DNA from: Fortiea contorta PCC 7126
GTDB lineage: Bacteria > Cyanobacteriota > Cyanobacteriia > Cyanobacteriales > Nostocaceae
Length of the DNA stretch: 64,000 bases
NCBI RefSeq assembly: GCF_000332295.1
Contig: NZ_KB235930.1
Span: forward strand, 4,801,895-4,865,894
Direction of reading: 5' to 3'
Part shown: one piece after another, positions 36,712 to 42,106 of the stretch
Layout: each line of letters opens with the position of its first letter
Position numbering within the stretch: the stretch's first letter is position 1
The notes under the pieces: model-generated
What the model was told of the DNA's origin: nothing
What the model saw: only the letters and a program-made list of their open reading frames with translations
The model's database searches: none
Translations under genes and position numbers: made by a program

Positions 36712-36933
36712 ATGAGCCGCAGATTGTCCTTAACCATTAGTAGCGCGATACATTGCCAACCCAACAAGGGTTTAGGCAGAGTTGTTGCGCTGTTTGCGTT
36801 TGAGGGAAGAACATATCGCTTTAGCTGCGCCGATAAATCTACAAATGTAGGCGTTTTGGGAGCAATTGCCGAATGGCTGAATCCAGATCAACTTATCCAG
36901 AGCGGGAGGTGCAGATGTCTAGCACCAACATAG
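36712..36933 (+). CDS. Small hypothetical protein
   Basis: A 73-residue reading frame (GLGRVVALFAFEGRTYRFSCADKSTNVGVLGAIAEWLNPDQLIQ) with coding-like composition and a terminator 23 bp downstream (36956-36994). No ribosome site is obvious. Possibly a small accessory gene of the RHH/HNH cluster. Confidence 0.45.
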   Translation: MSRRLSLTISSAIHCQPNKGLGRVVALFAFEGRTYRFSCADKSTNVGVLGAIAEWLNPDQLIQSGRCRCLAPT

Positions 36934-36955
36934 GGACAAAAGTATCAACTATCTG

Positions 36956-36994
36956 ACCCCCGCACCTGAGCACCAGAGGCGGGGGTTATTTTTT
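36956..36994 (+). terminator. Rho-independent terminator upstream of the HNH gene
   Basis: ACCCCCGC (36956-36963) pairs perfectly with GCGGGGGT (36979-36986), followed by TATTTTTT. It insulates the HNH/tRNA-array unit from upstream transcription. Confidence 0.88.
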
Positions 36995-37008
36995 CAGGAG
37001 TGAATCAC

Positions 37009-37545
37009 ATGGAAGCTCAACCACCTTTTCAGCAACCACACATATTACAAAACTCAGTGGTGGTGTTCTCTAAAAACTACCTACCACTAGCACGCATCAA
37101 CATTAAACGGGCAATAGTGCTATTAGTCACAGGTCAAGCAGAGTCTGTGAATTTTGGTACTACAAAGCAGTGGGAAGTTCGTTCTCCCAGCGTTGTACTA
37201 CAAGTACCAGAACATATCCGCTTAACTGTTGGCAATCCCGAACGGCATTGGAAAGTACCTCCTGTCAACCGTCGTGAAGTTTTGAGGCGAGACAACCACA
37301 CCTGCCAATACTGCGGTAGTACCAAGCATCTAACGCTTGACCATGTAATACCCCGCTCAAAAGGTGGACAGCATACTTGGGACAACGTTGTAACAGCGTG
37401 TGAAAAATGCAATTCAACCAAGAGTGATCGCTTGCCGCATGAAGCAGGAATGATACTGAAAACCAAGCCCAAAGCCCCAATTCACCCAGCAGTTGCATTT
37501 GCTGAACAATTTTGGAACGCACAACGCCTGAGTGAATCTGAGTAA
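37009..37545 (+). CDS. HNH endonuclease upstream of the tRNA array
   Basis: A 178-residue protein; ATG 37009 has AGGAG 8-12 bp before it, better than the GTG at 37000. The HNH/McrA-like core is RREVLRRDNHTCQYCGSTKHLTLDHVIPRSKGGQHTWDNVVTACEKCNSTKSDRLP: two CxxC zinc pairs, the catalytic DHVIPRSKGG and the N in TWDN. The N-terminal ~90 residues are the usual companion region of this cyanobacterial subgroup. It lies 200 bp before the tRNA array, on the same strand, and may help move or maintain it. Confidence 0.92.
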   Translation: MEAQPPFQQPHILQNSVVVFSKNYLPLARINIKRAIVLLVTGQAESVNFGTTKQWEVRSPSVVLQVPEHIRLTVGNPERHWKVPPVNRREVLRRDNHTCQYCGSTKHLTLDHVIPRSKGGQHTWDNVVTACEKCNSTKSDRLPHEAGMILKTKPKAPIHPAVAFAEQFWNAQRLSESE

Positions 37546-37618
37546 TTTACTCAATCTTAGTCAGAGAGGACAATACCGCAATTACATCACAATGTCCTCT
37601 CACTTCTCAAAAAAATTT

Positions 37619-37679
37619 TGTAGTACGCCCTTGACACTTTGTAATACATTATGTAGCATAAATGTAGTAAAGCACTACA
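37619..37679 (+). promoter_or_regulatory. tRNA-array promoter with phased TGTARYA repeats
   Basis: Sigma70-like promoter TTGACA (37631-37636), 17-bp spacer, TAGCAT (37654-37659). Overlapping it are TGTAGTA (37619), TGTAATA (37640), TGTAGCA (37652) and TGTAGTA (37663), at 21, 12 and 11 bp steps, roughly one or two helical turns. An inverted copy CACTACA ends at 37679, making TGTAGT-5-ACTACA just after the -10. This looks like a binding array for a regulator. No leader gene lies between it and the first tRNA at 37746. Confidence 0.7.
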
Positions 37680-37745
37680 GCCTCTCAACAAGGCATAGAG
37701 CAAACACCTCAGAACCATGAAAACTGAATAATTGCCACCCAACGT

Positions 37746-37821
37746 GGGGGTGTAGCTTAGTCCGGTTTAAAGCAGTCGCCTGTCGAGCGAAAGAACGTGG
37801 GTTCAAATCCCATCATCCCCG
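37746..37821 (+). tRNA. tRNA-Asp(GTC)
   Basis: Acceptor GGGGGTG/CATCCCC, anticodon loop CTGTCGA, T-loop TTCAAAT in a good stem. The anticodon stem has one mismatch at its base. First gene of the array. Confidence 0.85.
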
Positions 37822-37822
37822 T

Positions 37823-37900
37823 GTAGCCTTGTGGACGAATAGAAAAGTCGCTCTTGTTCTCACTCAGAGAGAAGCGAGTGCAACTCTCGTCACGGCTTCC
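37823..37900 (+). tRNA. Degenerate tRNA, possibly tRNA-Glu(CTC)
   Basis: About 78 nt with a T-arm-like GCGAG-TGCAACT-CTCGT and acceptor strands that pair imperfectly (two mismatches). If the loop is TTCTCAC the anticodon is CTC (Glu); the anticodon stem is weak. It may be a pseudo-tRNA. Confidence 0.45.
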
Positions 37901-37906
37901 AAATAT

Positions 37907-37978
37907 GTCCAGGTCGCCTAATGGTAGGGTGTTGGTCTGCAAAACCTCCCCCAGCGAGTTCAATTCTCGCCCTGGACT
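37907..37978 (+). tRNA. tRNA-Cys(GCA)
   Basis: Perfect acceptor GTCCAGG/CCTGGAC, anticodon loop CTGCAAA, T-arm GCGAG-TTCAATT-CTCGC. Encoded CCA follows (37979-37981). Confidence 0.9.
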
Positions 37979-37987
37979 CCAGACGTT

Positions 37988-38057
37988 GCAGCGTCACCTA
38001 ACGGCAAGGTACTCGGCTCATAACCGAGAGTATATGGGTTCAACTCCCATCGCTGCT
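37988..38057 (+). tRNA. tRNA with CAT anticodon (Met or Ile2)
   Basis: Acceptor GCAGCG/CGCTGC, anticodon stem CTCGG/CCGAG with loop CTCATAA, good T-arm (ATGGG/CCCAT). CAT could be elongator Met or lysidine-modified Ile; the body does not settle it. Confidence 0.8.
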
Positions 38058-38064
38058 ACCAAAT

Positions 38065-38135
38065 GCACAGATGGTGTAACGGCAGCATCAGGGTCTCCAA
38101 AACCTTTGGTCAGGGTTCAAATCCTTGTCTGTGCG
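38065..38135 (+). tRNA. tRNA-Trp(CCA)
   Basis: Perfect acceptor GCACAGA/TCTGTGC with discriminator G, anticodon loop CTCCAAA, T-loop TTCAAAT. Confidence 0.88.
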
Positions 38136-38158
38136 TTCTACTGCGTGTCCTAACACGA

Positions 38159-38222
38159 GAAGCTTACATATTGGTTAATCGGTCTAAAAAAACCGAAGTA
38201 GGTTCGACTCCTACAGCCTCCG
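38159..38222 (+). tRNA. Degenerate tRNA-like sequence, anticodon unclear
   Basis: A good T-arm (GTAGG-TTCGACT-CCTAC) and a perfect 5-bp anticodon stem TCGGT/ACCGA around an A-rich 8-nt loop (CTAAAAAA). The acceptor has mismatches and the D-arm is shortened. The A run may be miscounted. Probably a decayed tRNA. Confidence 0.4.
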
Positions 38223-38284
38223 CCAAACCTGGAGGCTGTTAAAAACAGCTTCTCAAACTTGTATGTGGTAGAAATCTTTTTCTT
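38223..38284 (+). other. Spacer hairpin inside the tRNA array
   Basis: GGAGGCTGTT and AACAGCTTCT form a 10-bp hairpin (with G-T pairs) in the longest spacer of this part of the array, followed later by a T-rich run. It could be a processing or attenuation signal. Confidence 0.35.
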
Positions 38285-38285
38285 G

Positions 38286-38357
38286 GTGCAGAAGCGAAGT
38301 GGCCGAGCGGCACGTCTTTCAAGCGTGTAATTAGCGGGTTCGAGTCCCGTCTGCACT
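38286..38357 (+). tRNA. tRNA-Glu(TTC)
   Basis: Perfect acceptor GTGCAGA/TCTGCAC, anticodon stem CACGT/GCGTG with loop CTTTCAA, T-arm GCGGG-TTCGAGT-CCCGT. The D-arm (GTGGCCGAGCGGC) looks more like a Ser/Leu type, so identity rests on the anticodon. Confidence 0.75.
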
Positions 38358-38364
38358 GCCTCAT

Positions 38365-38445
38365 GGGGTGACGAATGGCGATCGACAGCAACGAAACCAA
38401 CAAACGGACGCTTGCTGGATAGGGGTTCGATTCCCCTTCACTCCA
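38365..38445 (+). tRNA. Degenerate tRNA-like sequence, anticodon unclear
   Basis: Good acceptor GGGGTGA/TCACTCC with discriminator A and a perfect T-arm (AGGGG-TTCGATT-CCCCT), but the middle 45 nt do not fold into a standard D-arm plus anticodon arm. CAGCAA/TTGCTG pair around a 20-nt loop instead. Probably a tRNA with a rearranged core. Confidence 0.4.
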
Positions 38446-38484
38446 TCCCTTGTGGATGTATTTCTACAAAGTGAACGTTGATTT

Positions 38485-38569
38485 GGGTCGGTATCCAAGT
38501 CCGGTTGAAGGAAGCCGTCTGTAAAACGGATGCCTATGTGCTTCGTAGGTTCAAATCCTACCCGGCCCA
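38485..38569 (+). tRNA. tRNA-Tyr(GTA)
   Basis: Class II: perfect acceptor GGGTCGG/CCGGCCC, anticodon stem CCGT/ACGG with loop CTGTAAA, long variable arm, T-arm GTAGG-TTCAAAT-CCTAC. Confidence 0.93.
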
Positions 38570-38573
38570 TTAT

Positions 38574-38661
38574 GGAGAGATTGCTATTGGCAGGGCAAGC
38601 TGTTTGCTAAACAGTCGTGGGATTCAGCATCTCACTGTGGGTTCAACTCCCTCTCTCTCCG
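38574..38661 (+). tRNA. tRNA-Ser(GCT)
   Basis: Class II: acceptor GGAGAGA/TCTCTCC with discriminator G, anticodon stem CTGT/ACAG with loop TTGCTAA, long variable arm. Confidence 0.93.
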
Positions 38662-38667
38662 CCTTAT

Positions 38668-38741
38668 GAGAACGTGGTGTAACTGGATTGCATCTCAGAT
38701 TACGAACCTGAAGGTTGGGGGTTCAAGTCCCTCCGTTCTCG
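38668..38741 (+). tRNA. tRNA-Arg(ACG)
   Basis: Acceptor GAGAACG/CGTTCTC, discriminator G, anticodon loop TTACGAA (one stem mismatch), good T-arm (GGGGG-TTCAAGT-CCCTC). Confidence 0.88.
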
Positions 38742-38746
38742 CCTTA

Positions 38747-38821
38747 TCCCCTGGTAGCTCAGTTGGTAGTAGCGCCTGTCTGAAGAACAGGAGGTCGTCA
38801 GTTCGATACTGACCTGGGGGA
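38747..38821 (+). tRNA. tRNA-Phe(GAA)
   Basis: Acceptor TCCCCTG with CTGGGGG (one mismatch, one wobble), anticodon stem CCTGT/ACAGG with loop CTGAAGA, T-arm GTCAG-TTCGATA-CTGAC. Confidence 0.88.
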
Positions 38822-38830
38822 CTGGCACAT

Positions 38831-38903
<73 letters not shown>

Positions 38904-38911
38904 CCATTTAT

Positions 38912-38985
38912 TGGGAAGTAGGCAAACAGGCAAAGCCGTCGCACTTTGAATGCGAAGTTTGAGGGTTCAATTCCTTCCTTCCCAG
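38912..38985 (+). tRNA. tRNA-Gln(TTG)
   Basis: Perfect acceptor TGGGAAG/CTTCCCA, discriminator G, anticodon stem CGCA/TGCG with loop CTTTGAA, acceptable T-arm. Confidence 0.9.
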
Positions 38986-38990
38986 CCTAT

Positions 38991-39065
38991 ACTCCTGTAG
39001 CCCAATTGGAAGAGGCGGCTGTCTCAAAAACAGTCTGTGTGTGGGTTCAAATCCCACCGGGAGTA
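38991..39065 (+). tRNA. tRNA with CAA anticodon (nominal Leu) on a short-arm body
   Basis: Acceptor ACTCCTG/CGGGAGT, discriminator A plus encoded CCA, anticodon stem CTGT/ACAG with loop CTCAAAA, T-arm GTGGG-TTCAAAT-CCCAC. Only 75 nt with no long variable arm, unlike canonical class II tRNA-Leu. Confidence 0.75.
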
Positions 39066-39072
39066 CCAATAT

Positions 39073-39146
39073 CGGGATGTAATTCAGTGGTCTAGAAGCC
39101 TTGTTTTGGGGACAAGGAGCCGTAGGTTCAAATCCTACCATCCCGA
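39073..39146 (+). tRNA. tRNA-Pro(TGG)
   Basis: Perfect acceptor CGGGATG/CATCCCG, discriminator A and encoded CCA, anticodon stem CTTGT/ACAAG with loop TTTGGGG, T-arm GTAGG-TTCAAAT-CCTAC. Confidence 0.93.
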
Positions 39147-39152
39147 CCATTT

Positions 39153-39226
39153 GCCCTTGTGACGAAACTGGCAAACGTGCTGGTCTTAGAAACCAGATTT
39201 TGTGGGTTCGACTCCCACCAAGGGTA
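39153..39226 (+). tRNA. tRNA-Leu(TAG) with short variable arm
   Basis: Acceptor GCCCTTG/CAAGGGT, Leu-like D-arm (GACGAAACTGGCAAACG), anticodon stem CTGGT/ACCAG with loop CTTAGAA, T-arm GTGGG-TTCGACT-CCCAC. The variable region is only about 7 nt. Confidence 0.85.
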
Positions 39227-39246
39227 CTGGGCAATTGCCCAACCAT

Positions 39247-39321
39247 ACTCCTGTAGTGAAATTGGTAAACGCTTCCGTTTGAAATACGGAATTCTTACTC
39301 TTTCAACTCTTGTCGGGAGTA
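39247..39321 (+). tRNA. tRNA with GAA anticodon on a Leu-like body
   Basis: Acceptor ACTCCTG/CGGGAGT, discriminator A plus CCA, Leu-like D-arm (GTGAAATTGGTAAAC), perfect anticodon stem TCCGT/ACGGA with loop TTGAAAT (GAA, Phe). The T-stem 5' strand (CTCTTTCAA) does not pair with its partner. Possibly mis-specified or non-functional. Confidence 0.6.
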
Positions 39322-39328
39322 CCAATTT

Positions 39329-39400
39329 GGGTCGTTGGCAGAGCGGGTATGCAGCCGCCTATAGCGCGGACTTATCCAGGTTCAACCCCTGGGCGACCCA
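39329..39400 (+). tRNA. tRNA with apparent ATA anticodon
   Basis: Acceptor GGGTCGT/GCGACCC, discriminator A plus CCA, anticodon stem CCGC/GCGG with loop CTATAGC, which reads ATA (Tyr codon TAT), a combination almost never used. T-arm CCAGG-TTCAACC-CCTGG is perfect. Confidence 0.6.
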
Positions 39401-39419
39401 CCAAATATCAAATAAACAT

Positions 39420-39491
39420 GGGCGTTTGGCAGAACGGTTATGCTCCTGACTCTTAATCAGGCTGACACAGGTTCGACCCCTGTAGCGCCCA
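39420..39491 (+). tRNA. tRNA-Lys(CTT)
   Basis: Acceptor GGGCGTT/AGCGCCC, discriminator A plus CCA, anticodon stem CTGA/TCAG with loop CTCTTAA, T-arm ACAGG-TTCGACC-CCTGT. Close relative of the preceding tRNA outside the anticodon arm. Confidence 0.92.
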
Positions 39492-39500
39492 CCAAATTTT

Positions 39501-39574
39501 ACCCCTGTGACGCAATTGGCAGACGTAGCCCGCTTAAACCGGGTTTGTTGCAGGTTCGATTCCTGTCAGGGGTA
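39501..39574 (+). tRNA. tRNA-Leu(TAA) with short variable arm
   Basis: Perfect acceptor ACCCCTG/CAGGGGT, Leu-like D-arm (GACGCAATTGGCAGACG), anticodon stem CCCG/CGGG with loop CTTAAAC, T-arm GCAGG-TTCGATT-CCTGT. No long variable arm. Confidence 0.85.
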
Positions 39575-39575
39575 T

Positions 39576-39647
39576 GCGGGGATAGAGCATTCTTCGGCTC
39601 GGCAGTCTCATAAGCTGCAAACGGTGAGTGCAACTCTCACCCCCGCG
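39576..39647 (+). tRNA. tRNA-Met(CAT), second CAT tRNA
   Basis: Acceptor GCGGGG/CCCCGC, anticodon stem GCAGT/GCTGC with loop CTCATAA, T-arm GTGAG-TGCAACT-CTCAC. Could be initiator-like or elongator. Confidence 0.78.
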
Positions 39648-39681
39648 TCCAGTATACAGACTGTCCCCGCCGTCTGCTTTT

Positions 39682-39755
<74 letters not shown>

Positions 39756-39763
39756 TAATTAGT

Positions 39764-39834
39764 GCGGTCGTGGTGTAAAGGCAGCATCAGAGTCTTCCAA
39801 ACTCACGGTACGAGTTCGAGTCTCGTCGATCGCT
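39764..39834 (+). tRNA. tRNA-Gly(TCC)
   Basis: Acceptor GCGGTCG/CGATCGC, discriminator T, anticodon stem GAGT/ACTC with loop CTTCCAA, T-arm ACGAG-TTCGAGT-CTCGT. Confidence 0.92.
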
Positions 39835-39857
39835 CTGAACCTTATAAGTTCGTCAAT

Positions 39858-39930
39858 GCGGGTGTGATGTAGTGGCTAGCATCTGAGTGCGCCACACGAG
39901 AGCGTATGGGTTCGAGTCCCATCACTCGCT
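39858..39930 (+). tRNA. Atypical tRNA, possibly tRNA-Gly(GCC)
   Basis: Good acceptor GCGGGTG/CACTCGC and T-arm ATGGG-TTCGAGT-CCCAT, but the anticodon arm (GAGTGCGCCACACGAG) does not form a normal 5-bp stem. If GCC is the anticodon, position 33 is C instead of U. Probably degenerate. Confidence 0.45.
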
Positions 39931-39935
39931 TTCAT

Positions 39936-40008
39936 AGCCCTGTAACTCAGTGGGGAGAGTGCCTCTCTTACAAAGAGGAAGTCGCTCTTTCAATTCCTGT
40001 CAGGGCTA
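39936..40008 (+). tRNA. tRNA-Val(TAC)
   Basis: Perfect acceptor AGCCCTG/CAGGGCT, discriminator A plus CCA, anticodon stem CCTCT/AGAGG with loop CTTACAA. The T-arm 5' strand GCTCTTTCAA again pairs poorly. Confidence 0.85.
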
Positions 40009-40017
40009 CCAATTGAT

Positions 40018-40089
40018 GGGAGTGTCGCCTAATGGATGGGCATCGATCTTCTAAATCGATTTGTAGGGGTTCGAGTCCCTTCACTCCTG
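40018..40089 (+). tRNA. tRNA-Arg(TCT)
   Basis: Acceptor GGGAGTG/CACTCCT, discriminator G plus CCA, anticodon stem CGAT/ATCG with loop CTTCTAA, T-arm AGGGG-TTCGAGT-CCCTT. Confidence 0.92.
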
Positions 40090-40096
40090 CCACATA

Positions 40097-40170
40097 GGGT
40101 CATAGCTCTAAATGGCTAGAGCGCCTGTCTTGCACACAGGAGGTTAGGGGTTCAAATCCCCTTGGCTCCA
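40097..40170 (+). tRNA. tRNA-Ala(TGC)
   Basis: Anticodon stem CCTGT/ACAGG with loop CTTGCAC, T-arm AGGGG-TTCAAAT-CCCCT, canonical D-arm. The acceptor GGGTCAT/TTGGCTC pairs with wobbles and one mismatch. Confidence 0.88.
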
Positions 40171-40175
40171 CTGAT

Positions 40176-40251
40176 GGTGTCTGAAGCCAAAGCGGTCGCG
40201 GCGCTGGTTTGTGGAACCAGTCATAACGGGTTCAAGTCCCGCCAGACACCC
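40176..40251 (+). tRNA. tRNA-His(GTG)
   Basis: Perfect acceptor GGTGTCT/AGACACC, discriminator C, anticodon stem CTGGT/ACCAG with loop TTGTGGA, T-arm ACGGG-TTCAAGT-CCCGC. Confidence 0.92.
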
Positions 40252-40257
40252 CTAAAT

Positions 40258-40340
40258 GGAAGATGCTGCTCAAGGGAGGGCAACTAGTCTTGAAAACTAG
40301 AGCAGGGTAATACCTGGGAGTTCGATTCTTCCATCTTCCG
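40258..40340 (+). tRNA. tRNA-Ser(TGA)
   Basis: Class II: perfect acceptor GGAAGAT/ATCTTCC, discriminator G, anticodon stem CTAGT/ACTAG with loop CTTGAAA, long variable arm (CAGGGTAATACCTG). Confidence 0.94.
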
Positions 40341-40344
40341 CCTT

Positions 40345-40416
40345 CCACCAGAAGCCGAAAAGTGAGGCGCTGTGCTGATAACACAGTCATAGGAGGGGCA
40401 GTACCTCCCTGGTGGA
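40345..40416 (+). tRNA. tRNA-Ile(GAT)
   Basis: Perfect acceptor CCACCAG/CTGGTGG, discriminator A, anticodon stem CTGTG/CACAG with loop CTGATAA. Its T-arm (GGAGG-GGCAGTA-CCTCC) lacks the usual TTC in the loop. Last gene of the array. Confidence 0.82.
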
Positions 40417-40432
40417 TTATTTCTGCGATGCC

Positions 40433-40577
40433 TACGGCGGGTGGAGCCATCGCCTTCATTTGTGGTGGTTCATCCAGAAGACTTGATCGCAGCGCACCCA
40501 ACACAAATGCACCAGTACCACAAGCAGGGTCAAGCATTAGAAAAGGCGATCGCAGTATTACACGCATCGCCTCATAA
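40433..40577 (-). pseudogene. N6-adenine methylase remnant
   Basis: A short frame containing MLDPACGTGAFVLGAL, the AdoMet-binding motif I of type I/IIG N6-adenine methylases, with nothing else of the enzyme left. It lies directly after the last tRNA. With the HsdR tail at 31023-31202 it suggests that a restriction-modification system was lost from this plasmid. Confidence 0.65.
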
Positions 40578-40598
40578 ATACTTATTTACTTAAATACT

Positions 40599-40630
40599 GC
40601 AGTAATGCAGTAATGCAGTAATGCATTACT
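40599..40630. repeat. GCAGTAAT tandem repeats (3 direct + 1 inverted)
   Basis: GCAGTAAT at 40599, 40607 and 40615, then GCATTACT at 40623-40630. They overlap the 3' end of the RHH partition gene. Similar repeats flank the ParA gene (41679-41699) and the VOC gene (42081-42106), as expected for centromere or operator sites. Confidence 0.8.
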
Positions 40631-41027
40631 CTTCAACTTCTTTCAGTGCTTCATCCAGCAGAAACCGCACAATTTCAACCTTTTTCCTACCTGTCTTCGC
40701 CGCCAATACAGACAGCTTACGGTGCATTGACTCAGTTAAATCCACAGTTAGTCTAATTGTTGGTTCCTTGGGAGTGGCTGGCTGGAGTTGGGACATAATA
40801 CTAGGCTTGGTTGCTTGAGGTGTATGTGTAGGTGTAGGTGTAGGCTGGGGTTGCACTTCTGGCTGAGTTTGGTTTTGAGTTGTTGGTTGTTCTGGTGCTG
40901 GCTCCTCATCCTTCTCATCTTCCAGGTTCGCGTTCACTTGCGGTGGGAGAGTTTCCTTTGTAGCTGACTCACCATAAACAAACTCACGCGCCAGGGCATC
41001 ATCCAGGGATTTTCGTTTTTTAGTCAT
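40626..41027 (-). CDS. Ribbon-helix-helix partition protein (ParB/ParG analogue)
   Basis: A 133-residue protein. The N-terminal ~85 residues are a disordered Glu/Pro/Gln/Thr-rich arm (QPEVQPQPTPTPTHTPQ). The C-terminal ~45 residues form an RHH DNA-binding domain: TIRLTVDLTESMHRKLSVLAAKTGRKKVEIVRFLLDEALKEVE. The start overlaps the ParA stop (ATGA), the standard order of small ParA-ParG/Omega cassettes. It probably binds the GCAGTAAT repeats on either side. Confidence 0.85.
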   Translation of the reverse strand: MTKKRKSLDDALAREFVYGESATKETLPPQVNANLEDEKDEEPAPEQPTTQNQTQPEVQPQPTPTPTHTPQATKPSIMSQLQPATPKEPTIRLTVDLTESMHRKLSVLAAKTGRKKVEIVRFLLDEALKEVEE

Positions 41028-41668
41028 TTGAGCATCCCCAAAATTTCTTTAAATAGTCGCTCATATTCCCGCCCTGATTCTGCTGCTGGACGGCCTGATA
41101 AATCCCAAATGGTTGCAGCTTGACCAAAGGTGTCAGCGATCGCTTGTTTTTGGTGAATCACCGTTTTCAGCACCGTTACCTCTTTTGTTTTAGATAACAG
41201 TGCGATCGCTTCATCGAGTAATTTTGTCCCTTTGACAGCACGGCTAACAAATATTGCTGCTTTGGGCGCACCACCACGCACTGACTGAGCTTGTTTAATC
41301 AGGCGAACAGCATCACTAGCAGATTGTAGGTCTAGACCTGTGGGCTGACAGGGAACCACAGCTAGGTCAGTCCTGAATAATATCGCCCTGCTAGCTTCAG
41401 ATAAACCAGCTGGCCCATCCACAATCAGATAATCACACTTTTGCGCTAATTCTGGGATTTGCTCTAAGAGTTCATCGGGTGATTGCAGTACAGTAGTAGG
41501 AATCTCGCCACCTTCCATCGACTGGAGCCAAATGGAACTACTACGCTGGGCATCGGCATCTAGCAAGTGAACTTTGTGCCCCTTGCGAGATAACCAACAG
41601 CTGATGTGTACAGCAGATGTTGACTTGGAACAACCACCTTTTTGATTGATAAACGCAATTACTGACAT
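41024..41668 (-). CDS. parA: ParA-family partition ATPase
   Basis: A 214-residue MinD/ParA ATPase of the small (type Ib) class with no N-terminal HTH. The deviant Walker A is FINQKGGCSKSTSAVH: the signature Lys is kept, but the usual Gly before the catalytic Lys is Ser. Walker A' DADAQRSSSIW and Walker B YLIVDGPAG follow. It segregates the plasmid with the coupled RHH protein. Repeats 10-31 bp upstream of the start (41679-41699) are the likely operator/centromere. Confidence 0.92.
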   Translation of the reverse strand: MSVIAFINQKGGCSKSTSAVHISCWLSRKGHKVHLLDADAQRSSSIWLQSMEGGEIPTTVLQSPDELLEQIPELAQKCDYLIVDGPAGLSEASRAILFRTDLAVVPCQPTGLDLQSASDAVRLIKQAQSVRGGAPKAAIFVSRAVKGTKLLDEAIALLSKTKEVTVLKTVIHQKQAIADTFGQAATIWDLSGRPAAESGREYERLFKEILGMLK

Positions 41669-41678
41669 ACTTACTTAA

Positions 41679-41699
41679 TTACTGCATTACTGCATTAAT
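41679..41699. repeat. ATTACTGC repeats upstream of parA
   Basis: Two direct ATTACTGC units plus a partial third (ATTAAT), the reverse complement of the GCAGTAAT units at 40599-40630. Placed just before the parA start: likely binding site for the RHH partner. Confidence 0.75.
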
Positions 41700-41709
41700 G
41701 AAAAAAATA

Positions 41710-42075
41710 TCATAGTTCTGTAAGCTCGACCTTCCGACCGTCAGGATCAGTTAGCACCACCCGACGACCCCACCGACTGGAATGGATAGTAGGTAATACA
41801 GTATCGCTAATTTCTTGAAGTTGAGTGAGTACATGATCAATGGAGGATACCCGAAAAATAAGCATAGTTGCACCACCTTGTACGGGTTGGGGTGCAGATC
41901 CCTCGGTTCCTGGATAAATTTCGATTGTACTTGTGCCTAACGTACAAGCATAATGAATCAACCCCTGACCGTGACACTCTTGCTCAAACCTCAGTCCCAA
42001 AGCTCTGTAAAAAAATAATGTACTCAGAACATCACCAGTTCTTAAAACTATCAGACTTAACTCAGGGTGAGACAT
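41710..42075 (-). CDS. VOC (glyoxalase/bleomycin-resistance) family protein
   Basis: A 121-residue single VOC module: LSLIVLRTGDVLSTLFFYRALGL, then GLIHYACTLGTSTIEIYPG, FRVSSIDHVLTQL and the ending VVLTDPDGRKVELTEL. Fold residues His/Glu that bind metal are present at plausible positions. Members range from glyoxalase I to antibiotic-binding proteins; substrate is not predictable. It lies between two sets of GCAGTAAT-type repeats and may be controlled by the same RHH protein. Confidence 0.85.
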   Translation of the reverse strand: MSHPELSLIVLRTGDVLSTLFFYRALGLRFEQECHGQGLIHYACTLGTSTIEIYPGTEGSAPQPVQGGATMLIFRVSSIDHVLTQLQEISDTVLPTIHSSRWGRRVVLTDPDGRKVELTEL

Positions 42076-42080
42076 TAATT

Positions 42081-42106
42081 TTACTGCATCACTGCATTAC
42101 TGCATT
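42081..42106. repeat. TTACTGCA repeats upstream of the VOC gene
   Basis: TTACTGCA, TCACTGCA, TTACTGCA in tandem (8-bp period), followed by TTAAG. Third cluster of the same motif in 1.5 kb. Confidence 0.7.

Noticed and set aside
37621-37640. A LexA-type box (AGTAC...) in the tRNA-array promoter
   Set aside because: Only one half resembles the cyanobacterial LexA site; the phased TGTARYA pattern explains the bases better.
40362-40818. Plus-strand frames after the tRNA array
   Set aside because: They are antisense to the methylase remnant and the RHH partition gene.
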